The notes beneath the pieces are model-generated. The model did no database searches. It was not told the origin of the DNA and saw only the letters and a list, made by a program, of their open reading frames with translations. The translations under genes and the position numbers were made by a program. This document shows positions 25,088 through 35,642 of a DNA stretch of 64,000 nt, piece by piece. The stretch comes from Cylindrobasidium torrendii FP15055 ss-10 (Eukaryota > Basidiomycota > Agaricomycetes > Agaricales > Physalacriaceae), in contig KN880432.1 of assembly GCA_000934385.1 (NCBI GenBank), positions 186,001-250,000 on the forward strand, in the 5' to 3' direction. Within the stretch, counting starts at the first letter, position 1. Each line of letters starts with the position of its first letter.

Positions 25088-27048
25088 CTATAACTTGGCG
25101 TGTGCTGCCAAATTTCGAGCCTCGTACTTCGCAACCAGCTCTCGCCGAAGAGTCTTACCAGTCGGATTCTTCGGAACCTACGCACTTTATCAGCACACTC
25201 GGGCTTGCTTGGAATCGTACTGCGTACATGGGTTACGATTTCGAGCCCTCCTCTCAGCCACTTGTATTTGCTTAACTGACTTTGGCACCAACCCACAAGC
25301 TCGGCCACTACTGTGTCATGTCCTAATGCGTGCCCACGCTCGGATAGAACGACCCATGCGCGGGGTACCCGCTCGTCTTCTGTGCGACCACCTCGTACTC
25401 CTGCCACCGCCGCCTCCACTGCGAGACCTTCTGGATGCGCAAGTAAGACGTTCTCAATTTCCAGAGGTGACACCTGTAAGCCAGACACTTTCAGCGTATC
25501 TTTGACACGATCTGCGAAGCTAGGAAATCCTTTCAGTCTTGAAAAATAGCTTCAAAATCCAATGCTTACAAGAAGTTTCCAGCCGCGTCGATAGAAAACC
25601 TGTCGCCTGTACGCATCCACCCGCCGTCGACATGGAATGTGGAGCTATTTGCGCGCTGGACCTCCTCGGAATCGCCATAATAACCTTGTACGATGTTCGG
25701 TCCACTCAGCAAAAGCTCGCCAATGGTACCTTGAGGAACGTCGTTTCCAGCGTCGTCAATGAGACGCGCGTGGAGGCCAGGGAAGAGAACACCACAGGAG
25801 CCTGGGATCGACTTGTAGCCGCCGAGCGTACCAGGTGGAGGTTGGTTGATGGCGGTTATTGTGGCTTCGGATAGGCCATAGCCTGCATCATTCATCAACA
25901 TAAGCAGTGGGACTTGGGAAATGGACGAACCCTCTGCGAGATATGCTTGAGGCATAAGGCGCTGCAGGCGTCGTTTTAAGTCGATAGGGAAGTATGCGCC
26001 CCCGGCTGCGCTTACACGCACAGATTGAAGTGCTTCTCGGACAGCGTTCTGGTCTGGGTGTGTGACAAGTTGGGCAGCAAGGGATGGCACGAAATTCACG
26101 TCGGTGATTCCGTATTTAGGGATAGCACGGAGGGCGTCGCTGAGGTCCCACTTGCGTTGGATGACAAAGGTCTTGGGAGTGAGGCCGGCGCGTATGCAGT
26201 ATGTATGCAGGGCGTATGTGTGGCACATCGGTAAGAAGGCAAGAACAAGGGGAATACCTTCCGGGGTGGAGACTTTTCGCGGAGGGTTGACGCGTGCAGC
26301 AGCGCGAGCGGTGATGAGCATTTGTTCAATTGAGTAGCTGATATTTCCGTGGGACACTTTGATGGCTACAGCGTGTCGGTACGATGCATGGAAGGGACGC
26401 GGAGGAAGCCATACCTTTAGGAAGACCGCTTGTCCCACTAGAGAACATCAGGTAGGCAATGTCATCCTTCTTTGTGTGGACGACCTCGTTCGATGCGTTG
26501 CTTGAAGCTGGTCGTGACATGACTTCGGACAGGGACGTGTAGCCATCAGTGGCCGTAATAGTATACAGGTCGATGTAGTTGGGCCAATCGTGCTGCCGGC
26601 TTTGCGTGTCAACAAAGACCTTGGTGATCATGACCGTTCCGAGACAATGAGCAAGTTCGCGAGGAGTGAGGTACGGCGGGATCAGAGCAACGGGCACACC
26701 AAGAGATAAACAGGCGTGAAAAAGGATGGGAAATTCCTATTTTGTAGTCAGCAGCGCTCCTTTGCTACTGACCTCCGGGCAATAGCGCACCAAGCAATTG
26801 TCGCTCATCAATCCGATGATGTCCCCTTGTAGAAATCCGGACGAAGACAAGCTTCGACGTGTATTGGCAACGGCTTCTAGGAATCCTTTGTAGGATAACC
26901 GTTGACCGTTTTGAAGGTCAACGTACAACGTAAAATCGCCGTCCTTCCAAAGAGCCTTCTGATGTTCAGGCCTATAAAATGCTGCAAGATGGGCATTTCC
27001 GTCTAACGGAGGAGGCGGCTGAGGCCACGGAGAGAAGATGGAAGGCAT
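25088..27048 (-). CDS. AMP-dependent acyl-CoA synthetase, 4-coumarate-CoA ligase-like
   Basis: Adenylates a carboxylic acid and transfers it to CoA; the acid is unknown. Opens MPSIFSPWPQPPPPLDGNAH. Motifs in order: AYLMFSSGTSGLPKA (phosphate loop, split by an intron after LPK), LAFLPMCHTYAL, VSAAGGAYFPIDL, YGLSEATITAINQPP, GWMRTGDRFSIDAAGNF, then across an intron FADRVKDTLKVSGLQVSPLE. A last intron (GTACGC..GTAG) joins LEIVTH to VPKNPTGKTLRRELVAKY, giving the catalytic lysine of the C-terminal domain. The stop is TAG at 25088-25090; a longer unspliced frame is spurious. No peroxisomal SKL-type tail: the end reads AAHAKL, whose last three residues, AKL, are a permitted PTS1 variant, so peroxisomal import is possible. 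It is head to head with the single-finger CCCH gene. Confidence 0.88.
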
Positions 27049-27337
27049 AGCAGCAGCCTTTACAAAGAGTACCTAGTCAAGATAAAATTCCGAAAAAACT
27101 CGGGGGACGAATTTGCCTCCGCGGCGCCATTCCGGATGACGGCACCGGCATCAGCTGGCGTTGCTTGGAATGCTTGAGCGCTATGGGCGCCACAGCGAAC
27201 AACAAGGGGACAGTGCCCTATGGTACTTTTTGCATTAGGTCAGCGGGTCAGGCCGTGGTGCAGCTAGCATTTGTGCGGTCCGGACACCGAGAGCCAGAAT
27301 TTTCGCCTCATGATACGACGTGGACGGAGCTGCAAGG

Positions 27338-29633
27338 ATGTCTGGCCGTCGTCTTGAACGCTGTTCGGTGAGAACATCGTGCTCACAGCGCCAAATATCA
27401 TGAAACAAACGTTTGTAGTGGTTCGACGACGATGGCGTCAAAATTCCATACACGCCAGGCTGCAAACTTGGACGATTTGGAAAATGTCCAGATGTTCACC
27501 CCGACCATCCTGACTGGGCGCTGGCAACGCGTACAAAGAATATGGCAAGACCATGGGTGCGTGATCCGTTTGTTAGGCGCCGGTGGTCTGACGGATTCCC
27601 ACGATCTGTCTACTTAACTCTTACAGCCAAACATAAACGACTTTGACGGAAATCCGTTATATTCCAAAGCGGAAGCCGCCAAAAAGATCCCTCTTGAAGC
27701 TCAGAAGAACAATACATGGGACAAGTGGGACCTAGGCAAGCCAAAGTCCAAGAAGAAGAAGAAGAAATCCGTACCATTCAACTACCGTCCATTTTCCCTC
27801 TCTCCCTCACAGAGGTCGCCATCGCCCGAGATGTCACGCTATCACGAGTACGAGTCGCGCAGGGACCGTGACCGCGAGCGGTCGCGCTCACCTCGGCGCA
27901 GGGACGCGGGCTGGGGACCCCGAAGCAGACCAGAAGGGCGCACTTGGGAAGATGACGATGATGTGCGCAGCCGGAGGCGTTCAGACGACACGGACAGACG
28001 CAGAGCAGACGACGATAAACGCGACCGCGCTCGTCCTCGATGGGACGAGTCTCGACGCGCAAACTCCCCAGATGTGCGCAAGGACAGAGAAATGCAGGAT
28101 GACATTGAACATAAACCGTCTGAAAAGGCTCTGGGCAAACGGCGCGCCGCGTCACCTGTGTCTCCAACGAGCTTGTCCAGCAAACAATCGCCTAAAGTGT
28201 GCGTGGCTGGTGTTGTATGCATAACCCTGACTTACATACTCCAGGAAATCCCCTCTAATAACCGATACCCAGCCCACCCCCGCGTACCCTCTTCTTGCCG
28301 ATCCTCAGCTGCCCGAGTGTGTGCATATGCACTTGCACAATCTTATACACTCACTCTGTGCAGGACACCTCTACCAACCGTTCCCACCTACGAACTCTCT
28401 ACTTACCAAATTCCCTCTCTTCCCGTTCTTTCAGGTGATGTTCACCAGCAGCGCATCACGCACGTCCCGTCTCGTGTTCCTTCTCACCCTCTGACCGTAC
28501 TCGCAGGCTTCTCCTACAGATTTTCAAACTCCGTGGCGATCTTGAAGCCCTTCGGAGTGACCGTGCGCGTTATGCAGAAGATATGCGAAACCACTACGAC
28601 TCCGGGACGTCTGACTTTATTCTTCCAAGCATTCACCAGGCCAATGCACAGCTTGCTGCACATACCCAACATCTCGAACAAGCCATTGCAACCACTGAAA
28701 CAGCACTTTTTGCTCTGCCGGACACGCAGCCGGCTAGTATTTCTTCTGCCAATTTCCACCTCAACCAGGTGGAGCTTATGAAGTTCTTTGACCAAGCTGA
28801 GGTTTGGCTCAAGGCCATCGAGCTTGTCCGTGTGGACATTCGGGAAGCGTTGGAGGTCCACGCCACAAGTACCACGCCAGGTCAACCTTCTATTGAAATT
28901 GCACCGTTAAAATTGCGTGCATGGCCCGAGCTCCCCTCTCTCGGGCACTTCAACCGCAGGCTCGGGGACTATCAGGAGAAGGTGTCCGAATTTCAGAATG
29001 AAGTCGAAGCAATCCAGCGCACCGATGTTGGTGAGACTTCTACCAACGCTCTCCAGCAGAGCACTGTTGCCCAGCAACTCCTGAAGCTCGAGGATAACCG
29101 GTCACCTGCGCATCAATCCATCGAGGACAGGCTAGGTTATTTGGAAAATGGGATTGGAGCTTTGGTTCCCAACGATATGCGTGCGCAAATCGATGCTAGG
29201 GAGAAAAGGCTTGAAACTGTACGCGTTCAACATCAAGAAATGATGCAGACGAAGGCTATGGTATGTCCTTTCATCTCCTTTCTGCCTACGACTCAATTCT
29301 GTCCAGATCAAGGAGAAGCTCGACGCGCTCGAACAGAAGGCGCTTGAGCGCAAGTCGGCCCTGCACGATCTGCGCAAACAAATCATTCGCTTGCATGAGT
29401 TGCGCGAACCGGCGCCGGAACGTATCCTCAAGCCTCTCATGGAGGCTCTGGTTGACCAGGAGGTCTCCAGCATCCGCAAGGCGGTCGACATCTTGAACAG
29501 TTTCTCGAAACAAGCCGCAGACCGCAGCTCAGAAGAGATGCAGGCGCGCGTCAACAAGGAGCTAGAGCCTGCCATGCAACGGGTTCGGACGATCCGCGCA
29601 ACGGCTCACAGCATGCAATATAATCGCCAGTAA
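27338..29633 (+). CDS. Single-finger CCCH and coiled-coil protein (paralogue of 35.6-39.5 kb)
   Basis: Not a named family to me. Exon 1 (27338-27367) encodes MSGRRLERCS. Exon 2 (27419-27556) opens WFDDDGVKIPYTPGCKLGRF and goes on GKCPDVHPDHPDWALATRTK. Across the splice this reads as a zinc finger C-x15-C-x7-C-x3-H. Exon 3 starts at 27627 with PNINDFDGNPLYSKAEAA and carries a lysine run, then an Arg/Ser/Asp-rich segment (RDRDRERSRSPRRRD) like splicing-factor RS domains. After two or three small exons near 28.2-28.4 kb, the C-terminal half is predicted coiled coil: IFKLRGDLEALRSDRARYAE, then IAPLKLRAWPELPSL, and a final exon from about 29,310 to the stop at 29633. The layout and the IAPLKLRA motif are shared with the seven-module paralogue. 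A nuclear RNA-binding role is inference. Confidence 0.75.
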
Positions 29634-29806
29634 ATTGTGATTCACGTGGATTTCTGTGTAGCCCTTTCATGTATGTACCACTACCATGTCAATTGCCATA
29701 GCTTGTTGCTACTATGTTCTTTTGCGACTATTGTAGTTGCCTGTGTACATGATTCTGGCAAGCCATTACCTAAGCACAAAGGACAAATCGCAGTGCAGTG
29801 ACGTGC

Positions 29807-31901
29807 TCAATTGGCTGCACCTTGCAGCAAGTCCATCGCTTGCTGGGACCTGGGAAGCATTTGGAACTTGAACGGGTTGATTTGTCTTGAAGAGAATTTC
29901 AACGACAGGAGAGACGGTTGAGGACTAAACACACCTCACGGACGCGGTCGTAAACTCCAACTTCGGTGTTACTTCCTTTCCGTCCTCACCGATAGATTTG
30001 CTCAATGTACATGTCGCAAGGATAGTGGCGATAGTTATCCATAGCGTATTGTCGACCATGAATCTACCCGGGCATTTTCTGTGGATATGTGCGTGAGATT
30101 GCGGACGCACGATGGATGTACAACGAACCTGGCACCAAAACCAAATATGTCGTCAAAAATGGGCTCGGACTTACCACCCTCTTCAATTGGAGCATAGCGC
30201 ATTGGGTCGAAAGTTGTTGGGTTCTCGTATACGCTCTCGTCAAGAGACATTGCTCTGGAGATTAGATCAAAACCGCGGCGTAGTTACAAAGGTTCGGCCC
30301 TTACTTGATGTTGGCAAATATAATGGACCGTGCTGGAATGAACATTCCACGGTACACATCATCCTCGCGCGAGGCATGCGCGACGCCTACAAACACCTTC
30401 AGCAATTCAAGTCGTAGACGCCAAAGAAAGAAAGCCGACCCAGGGGCGTAACGGGGTGCCACCTGTAAGCTGAACGTCAAGAATTGATTGGCTGCAATTG
30501 TTGTATATGCGCACCGTCCAAGCTCAGAGATTATATAGTACAGATAGGGAAGGTCGACGCGGTCGTTGAATACAGGTAGCCTCTCGTTTCCTACGACTTT
30601 GTCAAGGTCCTCTTGAGCGCGTTTTTGGATCTCCGGGTGAATGATCATAGCAAGCAAAAATGTGACAATGGTTGCGGACGTCTAGTTGAGCTGAATATCA
30701 GAAATAAGCGGATGCGACTGTTGCCTACTGTCTCCGTTCCAGCCGTGTATAGTTGAGCGGCGGTCTGCTTGATATTGTTGATGATAATGCTCTTCTCTTC
30801 AGATGGCACGTCTGGACTGATAGCGCTGAGTTGGGTAGACACGAATGATGCCTCGACGTTTCCCTTTGCCTAGCATTCGTCAGATAATGTGAAGTTGGGA
30901 CACGACAGGTATACCATTTCCGCTTGAACATAGTCAAAACCAGCGTCGAAATGGCCCCGCGACAACTCCAGCTTGTTCTTGCGCACAAAGTTGGGCCAAT
31001 ACATCCCCGGGAACCAAGAGGGCATGTACATCACTGAGAAAAAATGAGAGCCATTCTTGAGGAAGATGAGACTGGGACGCACACCAGGGAAACAGGTCAA
31101 CGGTGTTGAGTGACATCGACGTCTCGCGAACGAGGTCGATAACCACACGTATTGCTTTAACAACTAGATCATCTTTCCCACCGGCCTTGTATGCATACAA
31201 GGAGCGTAGTATAAAGCGCGATGAACTCCTGGTCAAGAGTAAAATGTGATCGGGCCAGTAAAGGAAATGAACGTACGCTTCAAGAATCTCGTGATAATCC
31301 TCTGGCGCCTCCAAAAGACGATGTACGACCTCGTATGCGGAGCGCTCTTGGAGAGGCATGAGGCTTTGGCACGGTTTGCTGCCGTAGTAATCCAACATCA
31401 GTGCCCGAGCATCCCGCAGGCTTTTTTCGTAGTGCCTAAAGGCTGGTAACCTGTGGAATCCCAGGCTGTATACCAAGACTGAGATTTCCGGGTCTATAAT
31501 ACGCGGAGTCGGTACTCACAGAGTCCAAAATCGTGATACTGGTCTGTCGCTGTAGTTTGCGCGCCGGTCGTTGAAAATCTCATGAGCAGCCTTCGAGCTA
31601 TTCACAACGATGATGTCGTTGCCAGCAACGCGAAGGTAGATAACGTCGCCTGTTAAATTGAGGCTCGAACACAAATTGAGCTGGGACAGTATTCACCATA
31701 CAATTTCCCCCATGCCTGAAAAACTTCCGGTTGATCTTGGGCCGATGGGAAAGCGCGCAAATGGCCAATGAGTGGGTCTGCAGGAGGTCCTGGAGGAAGA
31801 TTTGAATGCCTCTTCTGTAGGAGTTTGCATATAGCGATCGTCACAATCCCGATTCCAACGAGCTGGGCTGGGGATAGCCAAATTCCAGCGAGGGTGGTCA
31901 T
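29807..31901 (-). CDS. Cytochrome P450 monooxygenase
   Basis: Haem-thiolate monooxygenase, membrane-anchored. The ATG at 31901 opens MTTLAGIWLSPAQLVGIGIV, an N-terminal anchor, then the hinge LPPGPPADPLIGHLRAFP. The I-helix has AAQLYTAGTETV. The K-helix ExxR is rebuilt across two introns as SELGRWHPVTPLGVAH, with the PERF-like region in ENPTTFDPMRYAP. The haem loop is split: FGFGAR joins KCPGRFMVDN after the intron near 30,080-30,128, giving F-x2-G-x-R-x-C-x-G. The last intron (donor GTGTGT) joins SVR to QINPFKFQMLPRSQQAMDLL; stop TGA at 29807. Exons are small and numerous, as in Agaricomycete P450s. An upstream in-frame ATG at 31937 is possible. The substrate cannot be inferred. Confidence 0.87.
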
Positions 31902-33080
31902 GGTAGGTCTGAAAGTGGGACACGGCAGGAAGAGCACGCGGCAGGAAGCAATGTGTACCTTATTTCAGCGCTAGATGTTCAGCGCGTCGTTATGAGATTA
32001 CACGTGACTTCCACTCAGAAGCCTGAAGCTTGAAGCTTGAAGGTCCAAGGACGCCCGACGCAGCAATTGACGAATATGGCAGACTGCCGAAAGGACGTTG
32101 TGTAGTAGTATTTTCTGCTCTATCACAAAGTAAAACATGGTTACTTTGGATGAGGACATCAGGTCCCAGCAAATCAGATAACGCCTTTTCGTCATGCATT
32201 TGACTGGGTATAGCTAGTCAGTACTAAGTTAGTGCTATCCAAGCCACGCATGCATTCCGTTGTCTTTGGAGTTTTCACACCCCCTAATGGCCCGGAAAGC
32301 GAGATGTGACCTGCCTTCACTGTAACCCTCTTGATGTCCACATTGGCGGCAGGCTTTGGGGTCCAAGGGCGCTCAAAGTCGCGCACGACTCCCCGGGCAA
32401 TTCGGAGGACATGAAAGTGCAGATAAGGCAAGTTCGGCAGAAAAAGCCATGTCAGTATAGCTTTCTACGTTGGAAATTGACGACAAACGTACATCATTGA
32501 CGGTCACTTGTACTGGCGGCTAGCAGCTAATCCTGCCGAAGCGCAGAGCAGGCAGCATCTGCTGCGTTGCTGAAAATGTATTCAGGAAGTCCTCGAGGAT
32601 GCTTGTGACCTGTGTTGGGTGTTGAGTTCGCATCGCACTTGCACTTGCATCATCAGGGTTTTTATTTCGTAAATATCGGGAAGCGCCGCACATCTATACA
32701 TATGTGGTTGTCGTTGAAGGAGTTTGGACCGAATGTGAATGTATCTGAACGCCGTGAGAGAAAAAGAGTGAACCGAATCCCTGTTGAGGGTTTGCCCTTC
32801 AAGCTCTCGAAAATGGAAATGGTTGCTCAGAATGATTGAGTCGATGGGACCAAGTTTGAAACTGCACAATGGCGCCAAATAGTAGTCTGATTTCCTCGTC
32901 CCCCTCAAGGTTATTGAGACGAAGACCGCAATGGGAGCAAGTTTGACGGTGGTCGTCGGGCAGAAGAAGAGCTCGGAGCTCGGCGCGGTCATCCCGGTGG
33001 GGAAGAATCACGGTCTCAATTATGATTTCCCATCACGACCACGAGCACCACTACACAAACTCATACTTAGCCCCGTCCCC
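31902..33080. other. Spacer between P450 and lipase
   Basis: About 1.18 kb between divergent genes. Frames at 32192-32431 and 32582-32992 (-) were considered and not accepted. A small tandem repeat of TGAAGCT occurs near 32,023-32,042. A reading frame upstream of the lipase start (from 32931) is open but looks like leader. Confidence 0.5.
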
Positions 33081-34568
33081 ATGGACAGCGACTCAAAGGC
33101 ATTGAGCAAGAAGCCCTCAGACCACCTGGTCATTGTGTTCATTCACGGATTCAAGGGAGATGACAAGACTTTTCTCGAGTTTCCTCAACGTCTCCAACAT
33201 ATCCTGGAACACACAATCCCGGACACCAAGGTAGAGAGCATCGTTTTCCCTGTCTACGAGGTGCGTCTAGATTCCTTCGCCGTCTCTCAACGCCTGAGGT
33301 ACCAACAGACCAAAGGCGATCTGGTACGCATATACCCAATCAACCTATCAATACGTCTCTGCAGCTCCTGATAGAACGAAGCAGTCGTGCGATTCGCAGA
33401 CTGGCTTACAACATTGACTGTCGAGCGTGAAGTGGCCTCTGGTGGAGGAGCGGGCACGGTAAAGGTTGTACTATGTGGGCACAGGTGCGCTATCAACAAC
33501 CTGTCGTTCGCCTATCCTTCATGCCCCAATCTGTAGCATGGGCGGCCTTCTTGCTGCGGACACCCTTCGAGAGTTCGTCAAGAACAAGCCAGACGGCACG
33601 GCACCTCTATGGCCCAAGATCATTGCCTGCTTAGCATTCGACACGCCCGTTGGTGCATCCCAGCCACACTCTTGATGCTTTCTGAACCAATATCAGTATC
33701 TCGGACTCCATCCACACGTCTTCAAGAATGCTGCAACGAAGGCAGGACAGTACGCCAATGCCGCGCGTATGGTCGGCTCAACTATTATGGGCTCTTTCGC
33801 TGGGTTCGGTGCAAAGACTGCTGGGACCTCGACACCACCGCCAGCCCCAACTTCACCGAAGACGGGATGGAGCAAATGGGCCCCGGCTGCATACGCGATG
33901 GGAGGCGCCGTTTTTGCTGGAGCCGCGGCAGGAGCTGCATACTACAAGCGTGACGACCTCGGTATAGGGTACACATGGGCAACAGACCATATGCGATATG
34001 TGGGGACTCTCTGGGACGAAGCAAATCTCATTAAGCGCGTGGATGATCTCTTGGATATTGAAGACCAAGAGGGTGTTGCGTTCAAAGTGTATGCTGAGCC
34101 TTACGTTCAATTCTGTGGTGGTGGTGTGACTGACAACTGGGCAGGTTCTACACATATTTGCCTGATATACCAATGTTATACGACCAGCCACGGACGTTTG
34201 TGATCCTGCCCAAGAAGAGCGCGCGCTCTTTCCCTTCGTTCAAACCAGCGCGGAATACTATCGCTCCGGATGAGCTTCAGGCGCATACTGGTATGTTCAG
34301 TGGCAAAACGAACGACGGGTACTATGAGCTGGGTCTGGAGACGGCCAGGTTGATACGGGAGGCAATTATGTTGGGGCGTGGTATCTTTGAGGATCCTGTG
34401 ACTGTGCAAGACGAGCTGAAGGAGGAGTTGACGGAGGATATGGCACAACGACCGGAGAAGACACCAGAGCCTCCAGAGGCTTTAGCAACAGATACAGCAG
34501 GTCCAGGAACAGAGAAGGTCAGGGAAGCAACGACTGAGCAAGACACCGAAATTGCGGGGAAGGCATAG
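33081..34568 (+). CDS. Serine lipase/esterase, DUF676 (ROG1-like) alpha/beta hydrolase
   Basis: Predicted alpha/beta hydrolase; ROG1-like fungal members act on lipids, but the substrate here is unknown. The chosen ATG (CCCCATGG) opens MDSDSKALSKKPSDHLVIVF, leading directly into IHGFKGDDKTFLEF, the HG motif of the oxyanion region. The nucleophile elbow GHSMGG is rebuilt across an intron: VVLCGH-AG is joined to C-ATGGGC, so the intron cuts the catalytic serine codon. Further parts are PKIIACLAFDTP, LGLHPHVFKNAATKAGQY, a hydrophobic, Ala/Gly-rich stretch (AAYAMGGAVFAGAAAGAAYY) that may enter a membrane, and DEANLIKRVDDLLDIEDQEG. After FYTYLPDIPMLYDQ comes a candidate catalytic histidine in DELQAHTGMF. 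The last 60 residues are acidic and disordered. A start at 32931 is open but unlikely. Confidence 0.78.
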
Positions 34569-34847
34569 TGCTTGAACAGGATAGCCAATGTAAGCGAGTG
34601 TTTGTATTCTTATCTATGAGGTATCTTGATTCTCTTGTACATGCCATCGGCGTGTCTTGCGTGTTCATTTGTCGAAGGCATTTCGAAGTTCTGTCCAACA
34701 GTCTGTCTGCAGTCAGCTGTCTTTTCGCATGTCATAACAAGGGGGTTTGCAGAATTGAAATTGTCATTGGTAGTGAGTACACAAACTTGAAGTCGTATAT
34801 GCCAATACAATGGGTGAGCAGGGACTCGTCCCTAGGGTTGAGGTAAC

Positions 34848-35564
34848 TCATGCAGTCAGGTCAAGGTTCATCGCATATGCGTCTTCGCCATCGGCATCTG
34901 CTAGATGGTTACCCTGTGGATGTTTGAACGGGGGAGTGGACGCACAATATTTGGATTCAATCTTCTTCATCTCAAATCCGAGTGTATCTTTGTACAAGCC
35001 CAGCGCTGCTCGGTTTGATTTGCGGACATGAAGAGAGACGTATTGTGCTTTGTAGACCGTAGCCATTGCGTCTTCTGCATAAATCATTAGACACGTCCAA
35101 ACGGAGGACAGATGGAACACACGAGATTGAATCATGAGTTTCTTGGCCAGCCCAAGTCGTCGATAAGATCTGAGGACGGATATTGAGGTCACGTGCCCGT
35201 GAGGCGCCTCTCCCTCTGCTAAGTCTTCCTCCCTAGGGACTTGGTATGTCAGACGGGCCGAGCAATGCTGCAGTGCACCCACATCTTGGCGAGGATATAA
35301 CCGACAATACGGCCCTTGCTATCTTCAGCGACGTAGGAGAGTGCAGGCCATGTTGCGATATGATACAAGTCTAGGTGGGTACGTTCAAGATTGAGGACCA
35401 GGAAGGAAAGGGAAGCAGTCAAACAGTATTTCATCGTGTAGTTTTCGGGGAGGTTCTGCAAGTTACATGCCTGCATTCCCTGCTGGTCTTGGGCTGATAT
35501 GAGTGATTCTGCAGATAAAGAACGCATATAACGCACCTTGGACGCGTGCTAATCGAATGTTCAT
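34848..35564 (-). CDS. NAA10: NatA N-alpha-acetyltransferase catalytic subunit
   Basis: Acetylates the N-termini of nascent proteins starting with Ser, Ala, Thr, Gly and similar residues, on the ribosome with Naa15. Opens MNIRLARVQ, then after a short intron (GTGCGT..CTGCAG) continues through [37 protein letters not shown] and [20 protein letters not shown]. The acetyl-CoA loop is [13 protein letters not shown] (R-x2-G-x-A), and [20 protein letters not shown] is the hallmark of the family. It ends [11 protein letters not shown]; the segment before this ([10 protein letters not shown] in unspliced reading) contains a last intron that restores the [13 protein letters not shown] end. The start codon lies only 78 bases from the start of the multi-finger CCCH gene. 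Confidence 0.92.
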
Positions 35565-35642
35565 CGCGGTCGAGAACGAAGCTGAAATACAGCGATCGGC
35601 CCGATCGACCGACGCTTGTACGCTAAATTGCATCTACCCATC
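35565..35642. promoter_or_regulatory. 78-base shared promoter NAA10 / CCCH array gene
   Basis: Start codons at 35564 (-) and 35643 (+) leave 78 bases for both leaders and core promoters. No TATA box was seen. Confidence 0.6.

Noticed and set aside
27749..27772. AAG triplet run that looks like a microsatellite
   Set aside because: It codes for the lysine run SKKKKKKS inside the CCCH gene, so it is explained by the protein.
32023..32042. Short tandem TGAAGCT repeat
   Set aside because: Under three units and about 20 bases; too short to treat as a functional repeat.
32192..32431. Minus-strand frame with VTVKAGHISLSGPLG, at first sight like a ribosomal uL6 strand motif
   Set aside because: Only a few residues resemble the motif, the rest does not follow the family, and no splice partners extend it.
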